Below are positions 45,136-55,200 of a stretch of 64,000 nt of DNA, in pieces. The notes below the pieces were generated by a model. That model was not told where the DNA came from. It made no database searches and saw only the letters and a program-made list of their open reading frames with translations. A program made the position numbers and the translations under genes. Origin of the DNA: Flavobacterium sp. GTDB taxonomy: Bacteria > Bacteroidota > Bacteroidia > Flavobacteriales > Flavobacteriaceae. The stretch covers positions 358,567 through 422,566 of the forward strand of contig NZ_JAGIAV010000004.1 in NCBI RefSeq assembly GCF_017744675.1, in the 5' to 3' direction. Within the stretch, counting starts at the first letter, position 1. Each line of letters opens with the position of its first letter.

Positions 45136-47670
45136 ATGTCGCGTCCCACACAATTTCATTTTTTGTTCGTGCTTTTTTTCGTAGCCCTCAATACTTTTGC
45201 TCAGGACTATCGAAAAATAACGCCTATAAAAAAAATATTGTTTGATATCGAGCAGCAGCATCTGGTAAGTTTTAACTATACAGAAGAAAGTATAGAAGGA
45301 CTTGAAGCTATTCCTCCCAAAAAAACGCTTTCATTAGGACAGAAACTGGCCTATTTAACCGAAAAAACCAATTTGTCTTTTGAAAACATTGACAATAAAT
45401 TTATTAACATTTACAAAAGAACTCAGGAACCATCCATAATCTGCGGTTATATTTTTTCTAGCAAGGATAAAAAACCTATTGAAGATGTAAATATTGCCTT
45501 TTCTAATAAAGTTCCTGTTACAACTGATGCAAATGGTTATTTCAAATTAAACAAAGAAGGAGCGACTGCAATTTCTATTACTCATGTTGGTTTTATTCCT
45601 AAAGATATTTCTATTGCAAATCTAGATTCAAAAAATTGCCTTCAAATATTTTTAGAACCTCAAATTACGGTTCTTCAAGAAATTAAAACCAATTCTATTC
45701 TAGCTTCGGGGATTACAAAAAAAACAGACGGCTCTTTTGAAATTAAACCCAAGAAATTTGGTATTCTTCCCGGACTTATTGAACCTGATGCTTTGCAAAC
45801 CATGCAACAGCTGCCTGGGGTAAATAGTATTGATGAAAGTGTGTCTAGCATTAATGTGAGAGGCGGTACTCATGACCAGAATTTGTTTTTATGGAACGGA
45901 ATACGAATGTTTCAAACGGGACACTTTTTTGGGTTAATTTCTGTTTTTAATCCAAATTTGCCTCATACGATTTCTATTTATAAAAATGGAAGTTCTGCTT
46001 TTTATGGCGAAAGTGTTTCTAGCGTACTTGATATTTCTTCTACTCCCGAAACGACGGAGAAAAACTCTTTTGGTGCAGGAATAAATATGATTAACGCTGA
46101 TATTTATGCCAAATACAATCTCTCGAAGAAAAGCTCAATCGAAATTTCGGCGCGTAAATCTATCACAGATTTTGTGGAAACTCCCACCTATAAAGAATAT
46201 TTTGAGAAAATATTTCAAAACACTACAATCACAGATTTTTCTAATAGTCAAAACACTAATTATCAAAGCGATAAAAAGTTTAATTTCTATGATGCTACTT
46301 TAAAATATATTCAAAAAATTGGTCAAAAAGATCAACTTGTTTTGGATTTCATTACCATTAAAGACAATTTAGAAGTATTTCAAAGCGCAACCACAAATAA
46401 CACGTTCAGATCTGAAAATAATGTTTTGCAACAGCAGAATTATGGCGGAAACCTATTATGGAAAAGAAACTGGAATCGTTATAATACCACCAAAATTAAT
46501 GTTTACAATTCAACTTATGATCTCTTAGCAAATCAAAAAACAACTTTTGATAATCAGACTGCCATTCAGGAAAATAAGGTAAATAACAACGGAATTAATT
46601 TAGAGAACAATCATATTATTACGTCAAGGTTTAGTTTTAACGATGGATATCAGTTCAATGAAATTGGTGTTACTAACTTGGAAGATATAACAAATCCGAA
46701 CTTCTATCGCAAAGTTAAAGAAGTACTTAGAATACATTCTTTAATACTGGAAGGAAAATACAACGATACTATTTCTAGAATCTATTTTAAGGCAGGTACT
46801 CGAATTAATTATATTGATAAATTTAAAAAATACATTTTAGAGCCTAGAGTGCAGTTTAGTTATGGCATCAATAAAAACCTGATTTTAGAAATATTAGGAG
46901 AATTAAAAAGTCAAAACTCTCAGCAAATTATAGATTTACAGAAAGACTATTTTGGAATTGAAAAAAGAAGATGGGTACTTTCTAATAATACCACAATTCC
47001 TATTCAGAGAAGCAGGCAGCTGTCTTTAAACTTATCCTATAAAAAGAATGACTGGCTGTTTGATGCAGAAAATTTTTATAAAAAAGTAACTGGAATTACA
47101 ACCTCTAGCCAAGGTTTTCAGAACCAATTAGAATTTGTAAAGACAACTGGCGACTACGAAATTTGGGGAGCAGAAATTCTTGCCCAGAAAAAAATGAATC
47201 ATTTTTTAACGTGGTTGAGTTATACTTATAACCATAACAACTATCATTTTAGCAGTTACGAATATCCTGTTTTTCCTAACAACTTTGAAGTCATGCATAC
47301 TGCATCGTGGGCTGGGATATATGAAAAAAACAGGTTTAAAATTGCTTTGGGTACAAAGTGGACTTCTGGCAAACCAAAAACATCAACTGAAAATACTTTA
47401 ATCGATAATTCTAATCCTGTTTTGGTTTATAACAAACCTAACAGTGACAATCTGCACACTTTCTTGCAGGTTAATTTTTCTATGACTTACAAATGGGAAA
47501 CAGCCAAAGATATTCAATACAAACTTGGAATGTCTATTTTGAACGTTCTCAACAAGAAAAATGAAATCAACGAGTACTACAGAATAAATTCTTTGGCAAA
47601 TTCGGTAGAAGAAGTAAATACATTCGCTTTACGAAGAACTCCAAATCTTAGTTTCAGAGTTTTATTTTAA
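45136..47670 (+). CDS. TonB-dependent receptor with STN and carboxypeptidase-like domains
   Basis: 844 aa. Signal peptide (LFVLFFVALNTFAQ); STN-like signalling domain about 28-95 (IKKILFDIEQQHLVSFNYTE...LSLGQKLAYLTEKTNLSFENID); carboxypeptidase-regulatory-like domain about 98-180 (ICGYIFSSKDKKPIEDVNIAF...ISITHVGF); plug (LQTMQQLPGVNSIDESVSSINVRGGTHDQNLFLWNGIRMF); and a beta-barrel ending in LSFRVLF. The STN domain implies transmembrane signalling to FecR and the sigma factor. The ligand is unknown; metal complexes are common ligands, and the redox neighbours make haem or iron plausible but unproven. Confidence 0.93.
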   Translation: MSRPTQFHFLFVLFFVALNTFAQDYRKITPIKKILFDIEQQHLVSFNYTEESIEGLEAIPPKKTLSLGQKLAYLTEKTNLSFENIDNKFINIYKRTQEPSIICGYIFSSKDKKPIEDVNIAFSNKVPVTTDANGYFKLNKEGATAISITHVGFIPKDISIANLDSKNCLQIFLEPQITVLQEIKTNSILASGITKKTDGSFEIKPKKFGILPGLIEPDALQTMQQLPGVNSIDESVSSINVRGGTHDQNLFLWNGIRMFQTGHFFGLISVFNPNLPHTISIYKNGSSAFYGESVSSVLDISSTPETTEKNSFGAGINMINADIYAKYNLSKKSSIEISARKSITDFVETPTYKEYFEKIFQNTTITDFSNSQNTNYQSDKKFNFYDATLKYIQKIGQKDQLVLDFITIKDNLEVFQSATTNNTFRSENNVLQQQNYGGNLLWKRNWNRYNTTKINVYNSTYDLLANQKTTFDNQTAIQENKVNNNGINLENNHIITSRFSFNDGYQFNEIGVTNLEDITNPNFYRKVKEVLRIHSLILEGKYNDTISRIYFKAGTRINYIDKFKKYILEPRVQFSYGINKNLILEILGELKSQNSQQIIDLQKDYFGIEKRRWVLSNNTTIPIQRSRQLSLNLSYKKNDWLFDAENFYKKVTGITTSSQGFQNQLEFVKTTGDYEIWGAEILAQKKMNHFLTWLSYTYNHNNYHFSSYEYPVFPNNFEVMHTASWAGIYEKNRFKIALGTKWTSGKPKTSTENTLIDNSNPVLVYNKPNSDNLHTFLQVNFSMTYKWETAKDIQYKLGMSILNVLNKKNEINEYYRINSLANSVEEVNTFALRRTPNLSFRVLF

Positions 47671-47730
47671 TCTCTGAGTCCTTAATTTCCAAAAACTTAC
47701 ATTTTTTTTCATCAAAATAACAATTCTTTA

Positions 47731-47768
47731 GTAGGGTAATCTGCATCAAAGCTGTTTTATTATTGGAT
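47731..47768 (+). promoter_or_regulatory. GTAGGGTAA element, copy 2 (before redox cluster)
   Basis: GTAGGGTAATCTGC, then AAAGCTGTTTTATTATTGG, sits 127-135 nt before the first cytochrome gene. The match to the element before fecR suggests common control of the receptor genes and this cluster. Confidence 0.5.
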
Positions 47769-47865
47769 GCACCAAAAAAAACAGAGATGACTCTTTTAGC
47801 AAAAACGAAATCCTTCTATTCTAGAGAGAAGATTTGTTTTTCTTAACCTATTAATTAATTCAAAT

Positions 47866-48246
47866 ATGAAAAAATTAAGACCAATTTTTACAGGCTTAGT
47901 TGCAGCTCTTGCAACAATGGCATGTAGCAGCGGTGACGATAATTCTACAAGTCCTCCACCAACTTCTCCTCCAACAGGCGGCGGCAGTACAGTAACCAAT
48001 CCTACTTATACAGCCAATATTAAATCTATTATCGACGCAAATTGCACATCATGCCATGGTCCAGGAGGCTCAAAAAGCGATGTTCCCTTTACAACTTATG
48101 CGCAAGTAAGCGCAAATGCCTCTAACATTAAAGTAAGAATAGAAAAACCTGCTGGCGATCCTTTGAAAATGCCCAAAGGAGGAAGCCTTTCGCAAGCTAA
48201 TATCGATTTAATTAATAAATGGATCACTGACGGAATGCCAAATTAA
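47866..48246 (+). CDS. c-type cytochrome lipoprotein, copy 1
   Basis: 126 aa. Signal with lipobox (LATMACSSGDD), then a Pro/Thr/Gly-rich linker and a mono-haem domain with NCTSCHGPGG (CxxCH) and a late Met in LKMPKGGSLSQANIDLINKWI as probable axial ligand. It would sit on a membrane facing the periplasm or cell surface and carry electrons. It is related to the cytochrome at 50540-50887, with shared NPTYxANIKxI before the haem site. Confidence 0.85.
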   Translation: MKKLRPIFTGLVAALATMACSSGDDNSTSPPPTSPPTGGGSTVTNPTYTANIKSIIDANCTSCHGPGGSKSDVPFTTYAQVSANASNIKVRIEKPAGDPLKMPKGGSLSQANIDLINKWITDGMPN

Positions 48247-48338
48247 TGCGGTAAAAAGAAATTCTAAACGGCTAAATATTGCTTAATCAACAATAAATCA
48301 AATTTTTTAAAATTTTAAACAACTTAATTCTAAAGACC

Positions 48339-49238
48339 ATGAAATATTTAAAATTCACGCTAGCACTACCAATAATAACCTTATTCTTAAGCTGCAGCAG
48401 CGACAGTGGAACTGATAATACACCCCCAACACCTACTCCACAATCTAAAATAGAAGTTACACTTTCTACAAGTGCTACTTTAGGTACTTATCTTTCAGAC
48501 AAGTCAGGAAGGACTTTATACTTTTTTTCGACAGATGCAAACGGACAATCCTCTTGCACAGGCGGATGTGAAGCGTTATGGCCTGCGTTTTTTGTAGATA
48601 ATTTGACCGCTGATAAATTAAGCACTGGATTAACTTTGACAGATTTTGCAACCATAACTACTCCATCAGGAAAAAAACAATTAACCTTCAAAGGTTGGCC
48701 ATTGTACTACTATGCACCCATTTCTGAAGGTGGCGCATATGGCAGTTCTGGAACAAACACTATAGAAGAAGCTGGCAAAACAAACGGTGACGGATTTGGC
48801 GGTGTATGGTTTGTAGCAAAACCTGATTACTCTATCATGATTGTAAAAAGCCAGCTAGTTGGCCATGATACCAATCACTATAAGTCTGATTATACTGTAG
48901 GAGATGGTTTGACCACTTACTTTACAGATGGAAAAGGACTGACGCTATATACTTTCAAAAATGACAGCTTCGAGAAAAATAATTTTACAAAAGCTGATTT
49001 TTCAAACAATGGTGTGTGGCCAATATATGAAACAGACAAAATAGTAGTTCCTTCAATTCTGGATAAAACTAAATTTAAAGTCATAACTGTATTTGGCAAA
49101 TCTCAACTGACGTATAATGGATGGCCATTATATTATTTTGGGCAAGATGCCAGTGTAAGAGGCTCAAATAAAGGAATTAGTTTTCCTAGTCCAGGAATTT
49201 GGCCTGTACCTGTAAAGGATATTTTACCGGCAATATAA
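48339..49238 (+). CDS. PF03640-type repeat lipoprotein
   Basis: 299 aa. Lipobox ITLFLSCSSD. Two copies of the secreted-repeat family PF03640: about 45-130 (LGTYLSDKSGRTLYFFSTDANGQSSCTGGCEALWPAFF...KKQLTFKGWPLYYYA) and about 185-285 (YFTDGKGLTLYTFKND...GVWPIYETD...KSQLTYNGWPLYYFGQD). The first keeps a C...C pair; the second lacks it. The function is unknown, but the family recurs beside cytochromes and redox genes. It follows the first cytochrome by 92 nt. Confidence 0.85.
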   Translation: MKYLKFTLALPIITLFLSCSSDSGTDNTPPTPTPQSKIEVTLSTSATLGTYLSDKSGRTLYFFSTDANGQSSCTGGCEALWPAFFVDNLTADKLSTGLTLTDFATITTPSGKKQLTFKGWPLYYYAPISEGGAYGSSGTNTIEEAGKTNGDGFGGVWFVAKPDYSIMIVKSQLVGHDTNHYKSDYTVGDGLTTYFTDGKGLTLYTFKNDSFEKNNFTKADFSNNGVWPIYETDKIVVPSILDKTKFKVITVFGKSQLTYNGWPLYYFGQDASVRGSNKGISFPSPGIWPVPVKDILPAI

Positions 49239-49260
49239 ATCACACAAAATTGAGCACAAA

Positions 49261-49656
49261 ATGAATAAACGAAGCAGGTTAATAATTCTAATAGTTTTTG
49301 TAATTGGTTTAGCAGTTGTTTTCTTGTATGCGTATGTAATGTATGGCGGAAGTAGAAATCTGGAAACAGAAAAAACAAATTTCACAGTTACTTCCGCATC
49401 CATTACAGCAGAGTTCTCCTCAGATATAGAAGCTTCAAATAAAAAATATCTGGAACAAGCTGTTGCAATAAATGGAAAAATAACAGCTGTAAATGGAAAA
49501 GAAATAATCATGGATGACCATATCATTTGCAGTTTTAAAAATCAGGACATATCTATTAAAAAAGGAAAAACAGTGACCATAAAAGGACGAATCATAGGAT
49601 ACGATGATTTAATGGAAGAATTAAAACTAGATCAGTGTTTCGCAATTAAAAATTAA
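49261..49656 (+). CDS. OB-fold (tRNA_anti-like) membrane-anchored protein
   Basis: 131 aa. One N-terminal membrane segment (LIILIVFVIGLAVVFLYAYVMYGG) and a periplasmic OB-fold like PF12869: SDIEASNKKYLEQAVAINGKITAVNGKEIIMDDHIICSF...KGKTVTIKGRIIGYDDLMEELKLDQCF. It is the usual length for this family, whose role is unknown. It is spaced 22 nt and 5 nt from its neighbours, so part of the redox operon. Confidence 0.75.
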   Translation: MNKRSRLIILIVFVIGLAVVFLYAYVMYGGSRNLETEKTNFTVTSASITAEFSSDIEASNKKYLEQAVAINGKITAVNGKEIIMDDHIICSFKNQDISIKKGKTVTIKGRIIGYDDLMEELKLDQCFAIKN

Positions 49657-49661
49657 ACTAG

Positions 49662-50525
49662 ATGAATATAAAAGTAGTATTACTCTTAGCGATAGGCTTT
49701 TTGGGTATAGGCAAAACTTATGCACAAGACGATCTTTTAAAAGAATTAGACACCATAAAACCTAAAGAGAAACAAGTCGAAATTGCAGCCTTCAAAGGCT
49801 TACAAATTTGCAACATGCAATCGACCAAATTAACTTCCAAAGGCGAATGGTATATGTTAATCTCGCATCGATTTGGCGACTTGACAAAAGGTTTGGATAA
49901 TTTCTTTGGTTTGGATGAAGCCTATACAAAAATTGGAGGAATTTATGGCGTAACCGATTGGCTATCCATTGGAGCTTCAAGACAAACTCACAATAAAATA
50001 TATGAGCTTACAGCAAAATATAGACTTAAAGGTCAAGAAGAAAATGGTTTTCCGGTTACAATTGTAGGTTATAATACCATGGATATCAATACTAATTTGA
50101 GCACCGATATTTATCCGAATCTTGAATTCCATAATCGTTTAGCCTATACCACACAACTCTTGATTTCAAGAAAATTCACCGATAGATTTTCTGCACAATT
50201 AACACCCGTTTTTATTCATAAAAACCTTTATGAACCACTTACCGAAAAAGACAATCAATTTGTTATTGGAACTGGAGGAAGGTATAAATTGACCAAAAGA
50301 CTAAGTGTGAATTTAGAATATGCGGCACGAATAGATGCGCCAGAGCATGATGTTTATCACAATTTGCTTTCTTTAGGGCTCGACATCGAAACAGGCGGGC
50401 ATATTTTCCAGCTGGTCTTTTCAAACTGCCAAACTATGAATGATGTCTATGTGTACTCTAATGCAACTGGGAAATGGAATGGCGGAAGCATTTACTTTGG
50501 ATTTAATTTATATAGAGTTTTTTAA
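49662..50525 (+). CDS. DUF5777 beta-barrel protein
   Basis: 287 aa with a signal peptide (VVLLLAIGFLGIGKTYAQ). Strand-rich blocks KGEWYMLISHRFGDLTKGLDNFFGLDEAYTKIGG, VTDWLSIGASRQTHNKIYELTAKYRL and the terminal GSIYFGFNLYRVF fit DUF5777, an outer-membrane barrel family. It is seen beside cytochrome and YceI genes here. A role as a pore or electron-conduit partner is only an idea from context. Confidence 0.75.
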   Translation: MNIKVVLLLAIGFLGIGKTYAQDDLLKELDTIKPKEKQVEIAAFKGLQICNMQSTKLTSKGEWYMLISHRFGDLTKGLDNFFGLDEAYTKIGGIYGVTDWLSIGASRQTHNKIYELTAKYRLKGQEENGFPVTIVGYNTMDINTNLSTDIYPNLEFHNRLAYTTQLLISRKFTDRFSAQLTPVFIHKNLYEPLTEKDNQFVIGTGGRYKLTKRLSVNLEYAARIDAPEHDVYHNLLSLGLDIETGGHIFQLVFSNCQTMNDVYVYSNATGKWNGGSIYFGFNLYRVF

Positions 50526-50539
50526 AATTAATAGATATT

Positions 50540-50887
50540 ATGATGGGAAAAACAAAAATAGCTTTTATAATACTATGCAGTATACTTATTGCTTCTTGCG
50601 AATCGAATACGTATGAAGAAGTGGCTGGACAAACAACAAATCCGACTTATGAAGCCAATATTAAGCCTATAATGACAGCCAGTTGCACCAGTTGCCATTC
50701 TGGAGACAGCCAATTTCCTAATTTGGAAACGTATTCGGCGGTAAAAAATGCTTGTCTAAATAATAATTTAGTTTGCAGAATTGAAAGCAACGATTGCGGA
50801 ACAAGAATGCCTCTAGGCGGAAAACTGCCGCAGCCCAATATTGATGTAATTAAACTTTGGGTAAGTAACGGATTTGTAGAAAAATAA
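50540..50887 (+). CDS. c-type cytochrome lipoprotein, copy 2
   Basis: 115 aa. Signal with lipobox (ILCSILIASCESN), NPTYEANIKPIMTASCTSCHSGDS (CxxCH), and a late Met in TRMPLGGKLPQPNIDVIKLWV. Paralogue of the gene at 47866. Two further cysteines (NACLNNNLVCRI, ESNDCG) are absent from the first copy and may form a disulphide. It lies 14 nt after the DUF5777 gene. Confidence 0.85.
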   Translation: MMGKTKIAFIILCSILIASCESNTYEEVAGQTTNPTYEANIKPIMTASCTSCHSGDSQFPNLETYSAVKNACLNNNLVCRIESNDCGTRMPLGGKLPQPNIDVIKLWVSNGFVEK

Positions 50888-50894
50888 AATCAAA

Positions 50895-51434
50895 ATGAAA
50901 AAGATACTAGTATTGGCTGTCTTGCTATTTATGGGAAATCTAGTTTTTTCTCAGAAGATGGCAACACGCACAGGAGAAATAAAATTTGAAGCTTCGATGA
51001 CCACGTTTGAACCCGTGGCGGCAGTAAACAACTCGGTTTCTGCTATTCTTGATGAATCAACCGGAGAGTTTGCTGCATTAGCGCTGGTAAAGGCTTTCAA
51101 ATTTAAAATTCCTTTAATGGAAGAGCATTTTAATGAAAATTATATGGAATCCAGTAAATTTCCAAAGGCTACTTTCAAAGGAAAAATCATCAATTTTGAT
51201 GCTTCTAAATTATCAAATGCCAAATATGATCTTGAAGGCGATTTGACTATACATGGAGTAACAAAAAAAATTAAGACTAAAATAACTCTAGTTTTAAAAG
51301 ACAGAAAAATAAATGCCGATTGCAATTTTATAGTAAAGGCAAAAGATTTTGATATCAAAATACCAAGCATCGTTAAAGATAAAATCTCAGAAAACATCAA
51401 TATCTCTGCTGATTTTATTCTCGCAGATAAATGA
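50895..51434 (+). CDS. YceI-family protein
   Basis: 179 aa with a signal peptide (VLAVLLFMGNLVFSQ). It shows the lipocalin-like YceI pattern: ATRTGEIKFEAS, then FKFKIPLMEEHFNENYMESSKFPKATFKGKI, LTIHGVTKKIKTKITL, and CNFIVKAKDFDIKIPSIVKDKISENINISADF. YceI proteins bind isoprenoid chains such as polyprenyl quinones in the periplasm, which fits an electron-transfer cluster. It is the last gene of the run, 7 nt after the cytochrome and followed by a strong terminator. Confidence 0.92.
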   Translation: MKKILVLAVLLFMGNLVFSQKMATRTGEIKFEASMTTFEPVAAVNNSVSAILDESTGEFAALALVKAFKFKIPLMEEHFNENYMESSKFPKATFKGKIINFDASKLSNAKYDLEGDLTIHGVTKKIKTKITLVLKDRKINADCNFIVKAKDFDIKIPSIVKDKISENINISADFILADK

Positions 51435-51460
51435 TTTCAACTCTATTCGAGTCCAAATAC

Positions 51461-51493
51461 AAAAGCTGTCTCCTTTATCGTGAGACAGCTTTT
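51461..51493. terminator. Strong intrinsic terminator
   Basis: A perfect 12 bp stem (AAAAGCTGTCTC and its complement) with a 9 nt loop and flanking A/T runs, after the YceI gene and facing the convergent gene at 51535. Confidence 0.88.
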
Positions 51494-51534
51494 GTATTTA
51501 ATTCTTTATATGTTGCTTATTTTACTATACTCTT

Positions 51535-52149
51535 CTATTTTTTAGATTGCCAAAACCTATCTTTTCCTTCTGCAATCCATTCCAAAGATTGGGCAATTCT
51601 TTTATTTCTGGTTTCATCTGTCTTTGCATCTGCAATCCAAATAATATAATTTTTGCGGAATGAAGGCGATTTGCTTTCAAAAATTTCAGTGGCTTTGCTG
51701 TCTTTTTTTAGAGCGTCAATAAATTCTTGCGGAGCTACCACTTCTACAGCCGATTTTTCTTTTACTGGTTTGGGCTTTGCCGTACCATTCTCATTAAAAA
51801 CCATTGCCTCTTTAATATAAGCAACCAATTTTTCTTTGCTTGGCAATTCAGATAAATCCTTTACTTTATCCATATAACCAAATTTTTTACCTGCTTTTAC
51901 ACTTTCCTGTATGTCTTTGTCTTTCATTAGTTCTGCTTTGTACAAGCTAAAAGAACAGTGTTGTTTAAAACCGCCCATCATAACTAAATGATCTCCTTTA
52001 TACGAATAATGCGGTGTTCCCCATTTTATGTTTTCTTCTACTTCTGGGCAGGCACTAAAAATTGTTTCCCTTAAATGGCTTAGAATTGGTTTTGCAAAAT
52101 CAGCCATTTTTGCAATGTAAGCGGTAACGTCTTGATTGTAATTTTCCAT
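51535..52149 (-). CDS. YdeI/OmdA-type protein with DUF1801 domain
   Basis: 204 aa, cytoplasmic. The N-terminal DUF1801 domain (AKPILSHLRETIFSACPEVEENIKWGTPHYSYKGDHLVMMGGFKQHCSFSLYK) is joined to a C-terminal YdeI-type domain (PQEFIDALKKDSKATEIFESKSPSFRKNYIIWIADAKTDETRNKRIAQSLEWIAEGK). Related proteins are linked to iron handling and antimicrobial peptide resistance, with unsettled mechanisms. It is a single gene with its own upstream gap. Confidence 0.8.
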   Translation of the reverse strand: MENYNQDVTAYIAKMADFAKPILSHLRETIFSACPEVEENIKWGTPHYSYKGDHLVMMGGFKQHCSFSLYKAELMKDKDIQESVKAGKKFGYMDKVKDLSELPSKEKLVAYIKEAMVFNENGTAKPKPVKEKSAVEVVAPQEFIDALKKDSKATEIFESKSPSFRKNYIIWIADAKTDETRNKRIAQSLEWIAEGKDRFWQSKK

Positions 52150-52262
52150 TGATTAAAGAATTTAATTTGCATGCTAAATTTCTGATAATATTTTTAAATC
52201 CAATAGATTAAATCAAAATTTTATTCACAGATATGGTTTATATCTTTTGTTTTAGAAAATAC

Positions 52263-55200
52263 TTATTCCTTCTTTTTCTTGTTGACCCAAAAATATAAAG
52301 GAGGAATCAATATCGGAGCAAAAAACAATGTGCTTGTCAATCCGCCAATAATTACCGTTGCAAGTGGACGTTGCACATCTGAACCAATTCCTGAAGAGGT
52401 TGCTGCAGGCACAAGACCTATAATAGCAACAATTAGAATAGATAACAAAGCTCTTAATTGTTCTTTTGAAGCTATCAGTACGTTTTCTTGCAGATTATCT
52501 TCTTTAAATAATGTTTTTCTGTTGAGAGCCGATACGAGGAGCACTCCAGCCATAACCGAAATTCCAAAAATACTTACGAATCCCACACCGGCAGAAACAT
52601 TAAAATAATATCCTCTTATTAGTAAAGCCATGATTCCGCCTCCTAAAGCAAACAAAATACAGCACATTGTAATCATGGTATGCTGAAAGTTTTTATAAAG
52701 CATAAATAGAAATAAGAAAACCATAATAATGGTGAGCGGAATCGTAAAGGCCAATTGTTTTCCTGCTCGTTCCAGATTTTCATATTGTCCTCCATAAATA
52801 ATACTATATCCTTTGGGCACAGTTACGTTCTTTTCTACTTTTTTTTGCAATTCTTTTACAAAACTTCCCTGATCTCTGCCCTTAATATTGGTTCTCACCG
52901 TAATCATGCGTTTGCTGCCGTAACGATAGATATTAGTCTGTCCTTCAACAAAGTGTATATTTGCCAACTGATTCATTGGTATCAGTGCTCCGTTGGAAGA
53001 CGGCACTAAAATATCTTTTATCGCATCAATTGAGTTGCGGTACTGCGGTAAAAAACGAACAACAATATCATAACGCTTTATTCCATCATACAAGGTCGAA
53101 ATTGTTTTTCCGCCCACTGCTGCCTCGATCATGCTCTGAATATCGGCAACGTTTATTCCGAACCGCGCAGCTTGTTCTCTATTAATATCTATTGCCAATT
53201 GTTCTTGATCTCCTTCCTGTTCAATATTGACATTATCTGCACCATGCGTTTCTTTGGCAATCTTTGCGATCATTTCTGCCTTTTTTCTCATCATCTCCAA
53301 ATCATCTCCTACAACAGAAACAGCCAAATCTGCCGCACTTCCGTTTACAATTTCCATCACCTGATCGATAATAGGCTGTCCAGAAGAAAATTGAACTGAA
53401 GGAATTTCTTGCCGTAAATCTTTTTTTATGATTTCGACCAAATCTTTTTTAGCAATAGTATCGCTCCAGAGTTTGTAATCTTTCAATCCTACTAAAATTT
53501 CATTTCTATTGGCAGGAAACGGGTCGGTACCATCATCATTACGTCCGGTTTGCGTTATTACGTAAGATATTTGAGGATATTTGGCAATTATTTTCCTAAT
53601 TCTAGGAGCATACTTTGCATTTTCTTGTATCGAGATGCCAGCAGGAAAATTTCCTCTTAAAAAAATAGATCCTTCATCTAATGTTGGCAAAAATTCGGTT
53701 CCTAGTTTTAAACCGCATAAAATAAACACTGCCACTAACGAGAAGCCAATTAGCGTAGTTTTTTTATAATTACTTAAAATTCTCGAAAGTGTTTTTTCAT
53801 ATGATTCGGTTAAAAAGTCCAAGACTACGTTTTTGTGCTCTTTTATAGGCTTATCAATATCTAGCATAGCTTTTCTATAAACAAACGAAATTAGAACTGG
53901 AATAAAACTAAGCGCTCCCAGCATCGAACCAATAACAGCAAATGCCAAAGTCAAAGCCATTGGAGAAAACAGCTTACCCTCTACTCTCGTCATTAAAAGT
54001 ATAGGCATATAAGCCAATATGATAATGGTAACCGAAAAGAAAATTTCTCTTCCCACTTCTTGAGCAGCTTGCAGTGTAATCTGCACAATTCCCTGCTGCT
54101 TTTCTTCTGGTGTCGCTGTTCTGTATTTTCGTATAAGATGCTCTGCCATAACACAGGCGCCATCTACAATGATCCCGAAATCTATTGCTCCAAGCGAAAG
54201 CAGATTGGCAGGAATGCCCGTAAGCCTCATTAAAATAAAGGCAAAAAGCAATGAAAACGGAATTGTCAAGGCTACTACCAAAGCACTTCTCACGCTTCCG
54301 AGAAACAAAACCAATAGAATAATGACAATCGAAATTCCTTCAAATAAGGTATGTGCAACCGTTTCCAGCGAATGGTCAATCAAAAAAGTACGATCGTACA
54401 TCGGACGCAATTTTACGTCTTGAGGCAAATCATTTTCCTCTAAATCGGCCATTCTTTGTTTTAAAAGTTTTAAGACTTCGCTTGGGTTTTCATAACGTCT
54501 TAAAAGAATGATCCCTTCAACACCGCTGCTTACATCTTTTTTATCTTTGGTAACGGTATATCCCATAACACCGCTTGGCGGCGGCGGCGTGATTTCGACC
54601 GTAGCCACATCACGAATAAAAACCGGTACTCCACTTTCAGATTTAAGAACAATGTTTTGAATATCTCGATCGGTCTTAATGGCTCCTAAACCGCGCACTG
54701 CAAAGCCCTGCCCGCCTCTTTCAATTATATTTCCTCCTGTATTTTGATTGTTTGCATTTACTGCGTCCATTACGTTTTGCAGTGTAAGATTGTATTTTCT
54801 TAGCTTTTCTGGCGAAGTAATAATATGAAATTGCTTTAACGGACCTCCAAAAGTAGTTACATCGGCAATTCCTGGAACTTGCAGTAAAGCAGGTTTTATA
54901 ATCCAATCCTGCAAATCTCGAAGCTGTGCCTGACTATAGTTGGGCGGAGCTTCTACCACATATCTGAAAATTTCTCCCACAGCAGTAGAAAGTGGCGCCA
55001 ATTGAGGTATTACGCCGTCTGGTAATTCGGCACTTGCAAGCCGTTCTGTTACCTGCTGACGTGCAAAATAATCGTCGGTACCGTCTTTAAATGTAAGCTG
55101 CACCACCGACAAGCCGAAAATAGTTCTGCTTCGGCGATCTAAAACATTGGGCGTATTCTGCAAAGCTCTTTCAATAGGAACCGTTACCTGCTGTTCTACT

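Noticed and set aside
51431..51649. 72-codon frame after the YceI gene
   Set aside because: It overlaps the strong terminator and the 3' end of the convergent gene and shows no protein-like pattern.
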